Source of the DNA: an uncultured Actinomyces sp.
GTDB taxonomy: Bacteria > Actinomycetota > Actinomycetes > Actinomycetales > Actinomycetaceae
Direction: 5' to 3'
Assembly: GCA_937926195.1 (NCBI GenBank)
Contig: CALEXZ010000157.1
Location: 1-13,807 of the forward strand
Length of the DNA: 13,807 nucleotides
The notes beneath the pieces were generated by a model. It saw nothing but the letters and a program-made list of their open reading frames with translations, was not told where the DNA came from and ran no database searches. Numbering within the stretch: position 1 is the first letter of the stretch; each line of letters starts with the position of its first letter. Positions 7,401-13,691 of this stretch are shown here, in pieces. Both the position numbers and the translations under genes were made by a program.

Positions 7401-7420
7401 ACGGCGGTGCCGCACCGCGT
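7401..7420 (+). terminator. Putative hairpin terminator after the PDZ protease gene
   Basis: Arms GCGGTG (7404-7409) and CACCGC (7413-7418) with a 3-nt loop form a 6-bp stem. It extends by two more pairs across a single bulged G. It starts about 10 nt after the stop codon. No T tract follows. A second small stem, GCCGCC/GGCGGC (7440-7455), lies just downstream. Either may end the transcript; read-through into the next gene is also possible. Confidence 0.35.
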
Positions 7421-7499
7421 CGAGCCGCCCCGATGCCGGGCCGCCTCCGGGCGGCGAGCAGCAACGCGTCAAGCCTCGTCGTTGGTCGTCCCCCGCAGG

Positions 7500-7508
7500 T
7501 TATCCACA
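7500..7508 (+). promoter_or_regulatory. Perfect-consensus DnaA box TTATCCACA
   Basis: TTATCCACA matches the strict bacterial DnaA-box consensus. It stands alone in the 207-bp non-coding gap between the PDZ protease gene and the E1-like gene, 89 nt before the latter's ATG. No cluster of boxes, AT-rich unwinding element or dnaA/dnaN gene is nearby, so this is not an origin. It could be a DnaA-titrating or regulatory site, or chance. The remainder of the gap (7391-7597) shows small GC hairpins but no gene I can support. Confidence 0.45.
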
Positions 7509-7597
7509 GGCACGGCCGCACCCCTGGCCGGGCGACGACCGCCAGTGGGACGCTCCTCGTACACGGCCCGACGGCGGGCCCTGACCGAGGAGGCACG

Positions 7598-8569
7598 ATG
7601 AGACTGCGCGGCCAGGCGAGCGTGCTACGACGCGGCGACGGCGAGGTCCAGGTCGGGGCGGAACCCGGCCGGTCGCCGGTCCTCACGGGCCTCAGCGAGG
7701 AGGAGAGCTCCCTGCTGCTGCGCCTGAGTGAGCGCTCACGCGACGGCGGCATCCTGCGCCGCACCCGCCGCAGCACGGTGGCTCCCGAACGGGTGCAGGA
7801 GCTGCTCACCGAGCTGGCACGCCTGGGTGTCCTCGTCGACGACGACGTCCTGCCCACAGACCCCGACCTGCTGCACTGGGAGGCGCTCGGCGTCGACGCC
7901 CAGGAGCGGGCCCAGTACCTGTCGCGCTGTGCCGTGCTCGTGCACGGCCGGGGGCCCGTCACCGCGCGTCTGACGGCCCTGCTGTCTGCCGCCGGCCTGG
8001 GCACGGTGGCGCCCTTCGGGACGACGGGAGTGGTGGGCGGGCTGCGCCGCGGCGTCGAGCCGGCCCTGGCGGTGACCGTGGACGACTACGTCATCCACCC
8101 GGTCTCGGCGCGCGCCGTCACCCAGTCCGGGCTCGCTCACCTGCCGGTCCTCGTGCGCCCGCTGTCCGTGCGCGTGGGGCCCGCGCTTGAGCCCGACCGG
8201 GCCCTGTGCCCCACCTGCCTCGGGCTTCACGAGACGGACGCCGACCCGGCCTGGCCGCAGCTCGCGCTGCAGGAGATGCTGCTGCCTCCTGCGCCCGTGG
8301 AGGGCCTGCTCGTTGAGCAGGCCGCCGCCCTGGCGGCGCGGGCCGTGCTCGACTGCCTGGGTGACGCACCGCGGCGCTGGCGCAGGACGAGCGTCGAGGT
8401 CGGCGCCGACGACCCGTTGGGGCTGGTGCGCCGGTGGGAGCCGCACCCGGACTGCACCTGTAGCCAGGTCCTCGCCGAGCCCTCCGGATCCGCGCCCGCC
8501 CCACGCTCCCGGCGCAGGCTCAGGCCCCGTCGTCCTGCTGGGAGGTCTCGTGGGCGGCCACGAGCCTGA
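7598..8569 (+). CDS. Orphan E1/ThiF-like protein related to azole-peptide cyclodehydratase partners
   Basis: 323 residues, cytoplasmic. It resembles the E1-like proteins annotated as cyclodehydratase or TOMM-precursor leader-binding proteins (ThiF-related; relative of Rv3196). An N-terminal winged-helix-like part (about 25-85) is followed by a Rossmann-like core starting at CAVLVHGRGP (111-120). The expected GxGxxG nucleotide loop is degenerate there, so adenylation activity is doubtful. The hallmark CPTCLGLHETDADPAWP (204-220) and the later HPDCTC (283-288) give two cysteine pairs, Cys204/207 and Cys286/288, likely binding zinc. No YcaO cyclodehydratase, dehydrogenase or precursor peptide gene is in the window, so its substrate is unknown. 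ATG 7598 has GAGGAGG 4 nt upstream. The last ~16 residues, Arg/Pro-rich, are encoded over the end of uvrD2 on the other strand and look like an added tail. Confidence 0.78.
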   Translation: MRLRGQASVLRRGDGEVQVGAEPGRSPVLTGLSEEESSLLLRLSERSRDGGILRRTRRSTVAPERVQELLTELARLGVLVDDDVLPTDPDLLHWEALGVDAQERAQYLSRCAVLVHGRGPVTARLTALLSAAGLGTVAPFGTTGVVGGLRRGVEPALAVTVDDYVIHPVSARAVTQSGLAHLPVLVRPLSVRVGPALEPDRALCPTCLGLHETDADPAWPQLALQEMLLPPAPVEGLLVEQAAALAARAVLDCLGDAPRRWRRTSVEVGADDPLGLVRRWEPHPDCTCSQVLAEPSGSAPAPRSRRRLRPRRPAGRSRGRPRA

Positions 8570-10619
8570 GGACCTCTCCCCCGTACTCCTTGAGCTTGAC
8601 GGCACCGACGCCGTGGACGGCGGACAGCTGCGGCAGGGACCGCGGTTTGATGATCGCGATCGACTGCAGGGTGACGTCCGGGAACACCGTGTAGGCCGGG
8701 TGGCTGCGCTCCTTGGCGACACCGGCACGCCACTCGCGCAGGGTCTCGAACAGGGCGACCGTGGAGGCGTCGTTCTCCTCAAGGAACTCCTCAAGAGCCT
8801 GCCTGCGCGAGGTCCTCGCCGAGGCAGAGGATCGGCGGCGCACGTCCTGGGCGTCGTCGGCCGTCGGCCACGACGAGGACAGGAAGCGGGTGGGTTTGCG
8901 TGCCGCCCTGCCGCCGACGTGGCGGGCGCGCGCGTAGGACAGCACGAGGTGCTCGCGGGCACGGGTGACGGCCACGTAGAGCAGCCGCTTCTCCTCCTCG
9001 ATCTCCTCGGGTCCCTCGGCAAGGCTGATAGGCAGCAGCCCGTCGCTGGCGCCGACCACGAGGACGGCGTCCCACTCCAGGCCCTTGGCGGCGTGGATGG
9101 TCGACAGGGTGACGCCGTCGTAGGTGGGGGCGTTCTGAGCCTCGGCCCGGTCCTCCAGCTCACGGGCGAGTCCCGCCAGTCCCGTCCCCCGCACCTGGGC
9201 GAGCTGGTCCCCCAGCTCGACGATGGCGTTGAGAGAGTCCCAGCGCTCACGCACCGCGCCACGCTGAGCGGGCGGGGTGGCGGACCAGCCCTCACGTGAG
9301 AGCACCGTCCGCACGTCCTCGCTCAGGTCCCCGCTGAGGGTCGCGGCCTCGGTGCGGGCCGCCCCGCGCAGCAGGACCATCGCGCGTCTGACCTCCGGGC
9401 GCTGGAAGAAGCGCGTGCCGCCGCGCACGAGCACGCCGATGCCCGCCTGCGCGAGCGCCTGCTCCAGCACCTCCGACTGCGCGGTCGTGCGGTAGAGGAC
9501 AGCGATCTCGCTCAACGTCACCCCGGCCGCAGCCAGGCGCTGGACGTGGGCGACGACTCCGGCGGCCTCGGCCTCGTCGTCGTCATAGGCGTCGAAGCGC
9601 ACGGCGGGGCCGCTGGGACGCTGCGCGACCAGCTCGACCGCGCCCGTGGGCAGCCCGCCCACGCGCCTGCCCCGGCCACCGGTGAGGACCGTGTTGGCCA
9701 GGGACACGACCTGCGGCGTGGAGCGGTAGTCGCGAGTCAGGCGCACGGTGCGGGCACCGGGGAACTCCTGGGCGAAGCCCGTGAGGTAGGCAGGACTCGC
9801 ACCCGTGAAGGAGTAGATCGTCTGGGAGACATCGCCGACGACGCACAGCTGCCGGCGCCGCGGGCCCAGCCACAGCTGCAGCAGACGGTGCTGGAGCGGC
9901 GAGACGTCCTGGTACTCGTCGACGACGAAGTGCTTGTACTGCCCGCGCACCTGGGCGGCGATGTCCGAGCGCGAGCGCAGGATCCCGACCATGGACAGCA
10001 GGACGTCCTCGAAGTCCATGACGCCGCGCTCGGACTTGGCGGTCTCATAGGCCTCGTACAGGCGTGAGACCTCCTCCGGGGCGAGGGCGGCCGGCGCCTC
10101 GCGGCGCAGCTGGCGCACCCGCTCGGGATAGTCCTCGGGTCGCAGCATCTGGACCTTGGCCCACTCGATCTCCGCGGCCAGGTCACGTACGAGGGCGCGG
10201 TCCGAGGGCAGTCCGACCCGGCGGGCCGCGACGGCGACGAGGCCGGCCTTGTGCTCGACGAGCTCGGGGCGCCGTCCTCCGATGGCCGAGGGGTAGAAGT
10301 AGTCGAGCTGGCGCAGCGCCGCGGAGTGGAAGGTGCGGGCCTGGGCACCACCCACCCCCAGGTCGCGCAGGCGCGAGCGCATCTCCCCGGCGGCGCGCGC
10401 CGTGAAGGTCACGGCCAGGACCTGGGTGGGCTCGTAGACGCCGGCGACCACCCCGTGGGCGATGCGGTAGGTGATGGCGCGGGTCTTGCCCGTGCCCGCG
10501 CCGGCGAGCACACACATCGGGCCCTCCAGGTGCTCGGCGACCTCCCGCTGGTCGGGGTCGAGGGCGTCCAGCAGCTCCTGCGGGCTGCGCGGGGGCGTGG
10601 GGGCATCGTGCGGGCTCAT
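8520..10619 (-). CDS. uvrD2: UvrD2-like ATP-dependent DNA helicase with HRDC domain
   Basis: 699 residues, a superfamily 1A 3'-5' DNA helicase. Motifs in order: Q-motif LDPDQREV (20-27), Walker A GAGTGKT (40-46), Ia TFTARAAGEM (71-80), Walker B DEYQD (234-238), III GDVSQTIYSFTGA (262-274), IV RLTRDYRS (293-300), V STIHAAKGLEWD (506-517) and VI LLYVAVTRARE (546-556). A C-terminal HRDC domain spans about 618-690. The length and HRDC domain match mycobacterial UvrD2 (700 residues, essential there). The linker at about 575-618 is Arg/Ser-rich and contains no cysteine, whereas I recall a tetracysteine module at this place in mycobacterial UvrD2. The whole protein has only two cysteines. ATG 10619 has a weak AGG 9 nt upstream. 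It lies 102 bp downstream of nudC on the same strand and overlaps the convergent E1-like gene by 50 bp. Confidence 0.93.
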   Translation of the reverse strand: MSPHDAPTPPRSPQELLDALDPDQREVAEHLEGPMCVLAGAGTGKTRAITYRIAHGVVAGVYEPTQVLAVTFTARAAGEMRSRLRDLGVGGAQARTFHSAALRQLDYFYPSAIGGRRPELVEHKAGLVAVAARRVGLPSDRALVRDLAAEIEWAKVQMLRPEDYPERVRQLRREAPAALAPEEVSRLYEAYETAKSERGVMDFEDVLLSMVGILRSRSDIAAQVRGQYKHFVVDEYQDVSPLQHRLLQLWLGPRRRQLCVVGDVSQTIYSFTGASPAYLTGFAQEFPGARTVRLTRDYRSTPQVVSLANTVLTGGRGRRVGGLPTGAVELVAQRPSGPAVRFDAYDDDEAEAAGVVAHVQRLAAAGVTLSEIAVLYRTTAQSEVLEQALAQAGIGVLVRGGTRFFQRPEVRRAMVLLRGAARTEAATLSGDLSEDVRTVLSREGWSATPPAQRGAVRERWDSLNAIVELGDQLAQVRGTGLAGLARELEDRAEAQNAPTYDGVTLSTIHAAKGLEWDAVLVVGASDGLLPISLAEGPEEIEEEKRLLYVAVTRAREHLVLSYARARHVGGRAARKPTRFLSSSWPTADDAQDVRRRSSASARTSRRQALEEFLEENDASTVALFETLREWRAGVAKERSHPAYTVFPDVTLQSIAIIKPRSLPQLSAVHGVGAVKLKEYGGEVLRLVAAHETSQQDDGA

Positions 10620-10657
10620 CGGGACCAGCCTGCCACGCGCCAGTGACGTGTTCTCAC

Positions 10658-10721
10658 AGCCGAGTCGGCTGGGCCGGCACCGGGCAGGCGCGCAGCACCG
10701 ACGGGCCGGGCGGGGCCTGCC
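10658..10721 (-). terminator. Possible inverted repeats between nudC and uvrD2
   Basis: Directly after the nudC stop, GCCTGCC (10715-10721) can pair with GGCAGGC (10683-10689) across a 25-nt loop. Farther on, AGCCG/CGGCT (10658-10670) forms a 5-bp stem with a 3-nt loop. Neither is a strong terminator, and no T tract is seen. nudC and uvrD2 may be partly co-transcribed. No clear uvrD2 promoter hexamers were found in this 102-bp gap. Confidence 0.25.
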
Positions 10722-11762
10722 TCACCGTCCGATCGGACCGCCGTACCAGTCCTCGATGAGCATGCGCGCGATCGAGGTCGGCCCAGGAAGGACGAGCCGC
10801 CCGTCAGCGACCTGCGCGACCAGCGCCTCGCGCGACAGGACGCGCACGTCGGTGACCTCCTCGCCGTCGGGGTGCGCCAGACGCTCCCCGGGCACGAGCC
10901 GGGCCCGGTAGCCCAGCATGAGGGAGCGGGGGAAGGGCCACGGCTGGGTGGCGATGTGTTCGACGGAGGCGACCCTCAGTCCGGTCTCCTCGGCGACCTC
11001 ACGCATGACCGCCGCCTCAGCGCACTCCCCCGCCTCGACGAAGCCTGCGATGGTGGAGAAGCGCCCCGCCTCCCAGGTCGCACCGTGTACGAGGACGATG
11101 CGGTCATCGTCGTCGGTGACGGCCGTGATGACCGCCGGGTCCGTACGGGGGAAGGACGCCCGGCCACATCCCGTGCAGCGCTGCGCCCAGCCGGCCTCGG
11201 CGGAGGTGGTGCGCGCGCCGCACGCGGGGCAGAAGCGGTGCGAGGCGTGCCAGGCCGCCAGGGCGACCGCCGGCGTGGCGAGACCGGCGGCGCGGGCGCT
11301 GAGCTGGGCGCCCACGGCACGCAGCGCGGACAGCGGGTAGCGGGCCACCAGGGCCTCCAGGTCGGCGTGGGGGCGGGCGGCGCCCTCGGCGTCGGTCACG
11401 GGCGCGTCCTCGGGCAGGACCACCGCCAGCCAGCAGGTGGGTGCCTGCTCTGCCGACGGGTCGCGCTCGCACCCGAGGTAGTAGGTGTCCAGGCCGGTGA
11501 GGTTCACGTCCGCGGCGCTCACGGGCGCGAGCTCAAGCACGGTCTGCGGGTCCGGCTCGTGGAAGGGGGTGAGTCCGTGCTGGGGCAGGTCGGCGAACTG
11601 GGCGGGGGCGTCGAGGCTCACGCGGCCGCGGCAGTCGACGAGGACCAGGCGGGTGGCGGGGTCAGCGGCCAGCTCCTCCAGCAGGCCGGGGCGGCTGCGT
11701 CTCAGGGCGTCTCGGTCGGTGGTGGCGCGTGACAGGGAGCGAGTCGTGGGGCCGGGGGTCAT
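10722..11762 (-). CDS. nudC: NAD(+)/NADH diphosphatase NudC (Nudix, zinc ribbon)
   Basis: 346 residues. NudC hydrolyses NAD(H) to NMN(H) and AMP, and in several bacteria removes NAD caps from RNA 5' ends. The zinc ribbon is CPACG (178-182) and CTGCG (196-200), with Cys178, 181, 196 and 199. The Nudix box runs from Gly240 to Leu262 and fits GX5EX7REUXEEXGU exactly, with Glu246, Arg254, Glu255, Glu258 and Glu259. The NADH-type signature follows as TQPWPFPRS (272-280), with Thr in place of the usual first Ser. The N-terminal domain (about 1-170) is divergent, as usual. The frame is open upstream to about 11930, but ATG 11762 fits the family length and sits 7 nt after a -10 hexamer TAGGCT. It is divergent from the desulfurase gene and upstream of uvrD2, an order also seen in mycobacteria. 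Confidence 0.94.
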   Translation of the reverse strand: MTPGPTTRSLSRATTDRDALRRSRPGLLEELAADPATRLVLVDCRGRVSLDAPAQFADLPQHGLTPFHEPDPQTVLELAPVSAADVNLTGLDTYYLGCERDPSAEQAPTCWLAVVLPEDAPVTDAEGAARPHADLEALVARYPLSALRAVGAQLSARAAGLATPAVALAAWHASHRFCPACGARTTSAEAGWAQRCTGCGRASFPRTDPAVITAVTDDDDRIVLVHGATWEAGRFSTIAGFVEAGECAEAAVMREVAEETGLRVASVEHIATQPWPFPRSLMLGYRARLVPGERLAHPDGEEVTDVRVLSREALVAQVADGRLVLPGPTSIARMLIEDWYGGPIGR

Positions 11763-11769
11763 GGCGGTC

Positions 11770-11775
11770 AGCCTA
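11770..11775 (-). promoter_or_regulatory. -10 hexamer TAGGCT placed for leaderless nudC
   Basis: On the minus strand TAGGCT is followed by 7 nt and the nudC ATG at 11762. Hexamer and spacing are identical to those at the PPA1309-family gene. No strong ribosome binding site is present; the AGG within the hexamer, 9 nt from the ATG, is the only candidate. No good -35 was found. Confidence 0.5.
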
Positions 11776-11916
11776 GGCAAGCGCGTCGGCCGCCGTCGTG
11801 TCACGATCCAGGCCATTGCCCTGCCCCCACCTGCCTGGCTCCGAAGACTGCGGCGGCACGGCGCCAGCGCGTGACACGTCCCTGCTGTGAGGATCCGGCA
11901 ATGGCCGGGATCGTGA

Positions 11917-11922
11917 CAGGCT
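11917..11922 (+). promoter_or_regulatory. Possible -10 hexamer CAGGCT before the desulfurase start
   Basis: CAGGCT ends 6 nt before ATG 11929. It differs from the TAGGCT of the other two putatively leaderless genes only in the first base, which is normally a strongly conserved T. It may be a weak -10, or its AGG may act as a ribosome binding site 8 nt from the ATG. The 166-bp gap to nudC (11763-11928) shows nothing else I can support. Confidence 0.3.
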
Positions 11923-11928
11923 CGGCGC

Positions 11929-13134
11929 ATGACCTACCTCGATCACGCGGCCACCACTCCTGTGCACCCGGCAGTCGCCGAGCAGATGGCGCAGGATCTT
12001 GCCCGGCCGGAGGCGAATCCCTCGGCGCAGCACTCGGCCGGACGTCGTGCGGCTGCCCTGCTCGCCGAGGCGCGCTCGCGCCTGGCGCAGGCCCTGGGCG
12101 TGGACGCCCACGAGGTCGTGTTCACCTCCGGCGGGACGGAGGCCAACGCGCTTGTGGTCTGTGGCAGGGCGCGTGCGGTGGCGGGCGGCCGGCTGGTCGT
12201 CTCTCCGATCGAGCACCCGTCAGTCCTAGACACGGCGCGTACGGCCGCCTCCGAGCTCGGGGCCGATCTGGGGCTGCTGGAGGTTGACGGGGCCGGCCGG
12301 GTGGAGCTCGGGTCGGTGCGCCGTGAGCTGGCGGGCACGGGCTCACCGGCGAGCCTCGTGTCGGTGATGACGGCGAACAACGAGACCGGGGTCGTCCAGG
12401 ACGTCGCCGGGCTGGTGGACTGTGTGCGCAAGGCCACCGGGGTGACCCGCCCGGACCGGGCCGGGTACGTGCCCGTCCACTCCGACGTCGTCGCGGCGCT
12501 GGGGAGGGTTGCCGTGGACTTCCACGGCTGGGGTCTGGACGCGATGAGTCTGAGCGGGCACAAGCTGGGGGCGCCGGTCGGTGTGGGTGCGCTGGTGGCC
12601 CGGCGTGACCTCGTGCTCACCCCGGTGACGGGCGGGGGCAGGCAGGAGCGCGGTCTGCGCTCGGGCACCCAGGACGTGGTTGGTGCCCGTGCCCTGGCCC
12701 TGGCCGTTGAGCTGGCGGTCGCCGAGCGTCAGGCGGAGGCGAGGCGGCTGGAGCGCCTGCGTTCTCGTCTGCTTGCGGGGGCGACGGCGATCGAGGGTGT
12801 GCACGCGACGCTGCCCGACGGTGTCGCCCACCTTCCGGGTACGGCCCACCTGTGGGTGGAGGAGGCGGAGGCGGAGTCCCTGCTCATGGCGCTGGACCTG
12901 GCGGGGATCGACGCCTCCGCGGGGTCGGCCTGTCACGCGGGTGTGTTCCAGCCCAGTGACGTGCTGCTGGCGATGGGGCGGGGTGAGCGGGCGGCTCGGG
13001 CGACGCTGCGCCTGTCGATGGGGCGCACGACGACGGCGCAGGACGTTGAGCGGATGCTGGTTGTCCTACCCGCTGCCTTGGAGAGCGCCCGGCGCGCATG
13101 GTCGGTGAGGCACCGGGGACCGAGGACGGCGTAG
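11929..13134 (+). CDS. Cysteine desulfurase, IscS/NifS type (class I)
   Basis: 401 residues, a PLP-dependent class V aminotransferase-fold enzyme. It takes sulfur from cysteine as a persulfide for Fe-S clusters or tRNA thiolation, leaving alanine. The start YLDHAATTP (3-11) is typical. Visible active-site residues are SGGTEAN (67-73), His96 in IEHPS, NNETG (150-154), Asp186 in HSD, the PLP-binding Lys212 in SLSGHKLG, and the catalytic Cys335 in SAGSACHAG. The latter is the class I (IscS/NifS) context, not SufS. In many actinobacteria this gene precedes mnmA and ligA, so a role in tRNA 2-thiouridine synthesis is likely. No mnmA follows here within the ~670 bp visible; the next genes are on the opposite strand. 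ATG 11929 has no strong ribosome binding site. Confidence 0.93.
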   Translation: MTYLDHAATTPVHPAVAEQMAQDLARPEANPSAQHSAGRRAAALLAEARSRLAQALGVDAHEVVFTSGGTEANALVVCGRARAVAGGRLVVSPIEHPSVLDTARTAASELGADLGLLEVDGAGRVELGSVRRELAGTGSPASLVSVMTANNETGVVQDVAGLVDCVRKATGVTRPDRAGYVPVHSDVVAALGRVAVDFHGWGLDAMSLSGHKLGAPVGVGALVARRDLVLTPVTGGGRQERGLRSGTQDVVGARALALAVELAVAERQAEARRLERLRSRLLAGATAIEGVHATLPDGVAHLPGTAHLWVEEAEAESLLMALDLAGIDASAGSACHAGVFQPSDVLLAMGRGERAARATLRLSMGRTTTAQDVERMLVVLPAALESARRAWSVRHRGPRTA

Positions 13135-13230
13135 GACGAGTGCGGGGGCACGAAGGAGGGCGGTTCCGTGTCCGGTTGGTCCCCGGCTGCCCGGTGTCAC
13201 GACACGAGTGCGTGCGGTGATGCCACGGGG

Positions 13231-13686
13231 CTAGTGGCCTTGGGCTTCCTCGGCGTCGTCGGTGAGCACTCCCACCAGGCGTACGAGGTCGAAGGGGGCG
13301 GAGGTCTCGGTGGTCGTGACCGTCCCGCTCACCGGCTGGGGCGGGCCACCCTCCACACTGAAGGTCGCGCTCCACGACGTCGTCAGGCTCACCGCCACCG
13401 ACACCGGCGTGCCACCCACCGTCGTCGACAGGGTACGAGACGAGGGGTCGGTGTAGACGATGAGGTCCTTGGTCACGATCACCATGTCACCCGGAGGCTG
13501 ACGCACCAGGCCCGAGCCCTCCACCAACAACGTCGACACGTCCGAGACACTCACCACCACAGGCACACCCCCCACCGACACAGGCGGGGCCACCTCCACC
13601 GGCGGGCAGGGAACCGAGGCCACCTTGGTGTCAGCAGACGAACCCACCAACCCCTCCTGCGGCACACACAAACCCAGCCCCCTCAC
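13231..13686 (-). CDS. Hypothetical protein resembling the flanks of actinobacterial PKD-domain exported proteins
   Basis: 151 residues, rich in Val, Thr, Ser and Pro, with no membrane helix or signal peptide. The segment GLVRQPPGDMVIVTKDLIVYTDP (about 58-80) followed by TLSTTVGGTPVSV and then VSLTTSWSATFSVEGGPPQPVSGTVTTTETSAPFDLVR resembles, from memory, PKD-domain proteins of Actinomyces and related genera. In those, a WDFGDG-containing PKD core lies between the GTPV and LTTSW parts; here the two parts are nearly adjacent, so the core seems absent. GTG 13686 has AAGG 8 nt upstream and starts 5 nt after the TAA of the preceding gene, suggesting translational coupling. A signal peptide might be expected for such a protein and is missing. 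It could be a degraded copy or a short natural variant. The family assignment is an inference. Confidence 0.6.
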   Translation of the reverse strand: MRGLGLCVPQEGLVGSSADTKVASVPCPPVEVAPPVSVGGVPVVVSVSDVSTLLVEGSGLVRQPPGDMVIVTKDLIVYTDPSSRTLSTTVGGTPVSVAVSLTTSWSATFSVEGGPPQPVSGTVTTTETSAPFDLVRLVGVLTDDAEEAQGH

Positions 13687-13691
13687 ACCCG

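Noticed and set aside
7407..7601. 64-codon plus-strand frame whose TGA overlaps the ATG of the E1-like gene (ATGA)
   Set aside because: The ATGA overlap is suggestive of coupling, but the translation is Arg-rich, the codons end in A unusually often and include a TTA, it has no good ribosome binding site, and it crosses the hairpins after the protease gene.
6515..8004. Long minus-strand frames antisense to the PDZ protease and E1-like genes
   Set aside because: No domain features; both plus-strand genes are clearly supported by motifs.
7736..9295. A 519-codon minus-strand frame spanning the E1-like gene and uvrD2
   Set aside because: Out of frame with uvrD2 and antisense to the E1-like gene; the translation is low complexity.
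13193..13206. Small GTGTC/GACAC inverted repeat in the gap between the desulfurase and the PKD-like gene
   Set aside because: Only about four stable pairs around a realistic loop; too weak to call a terminator.
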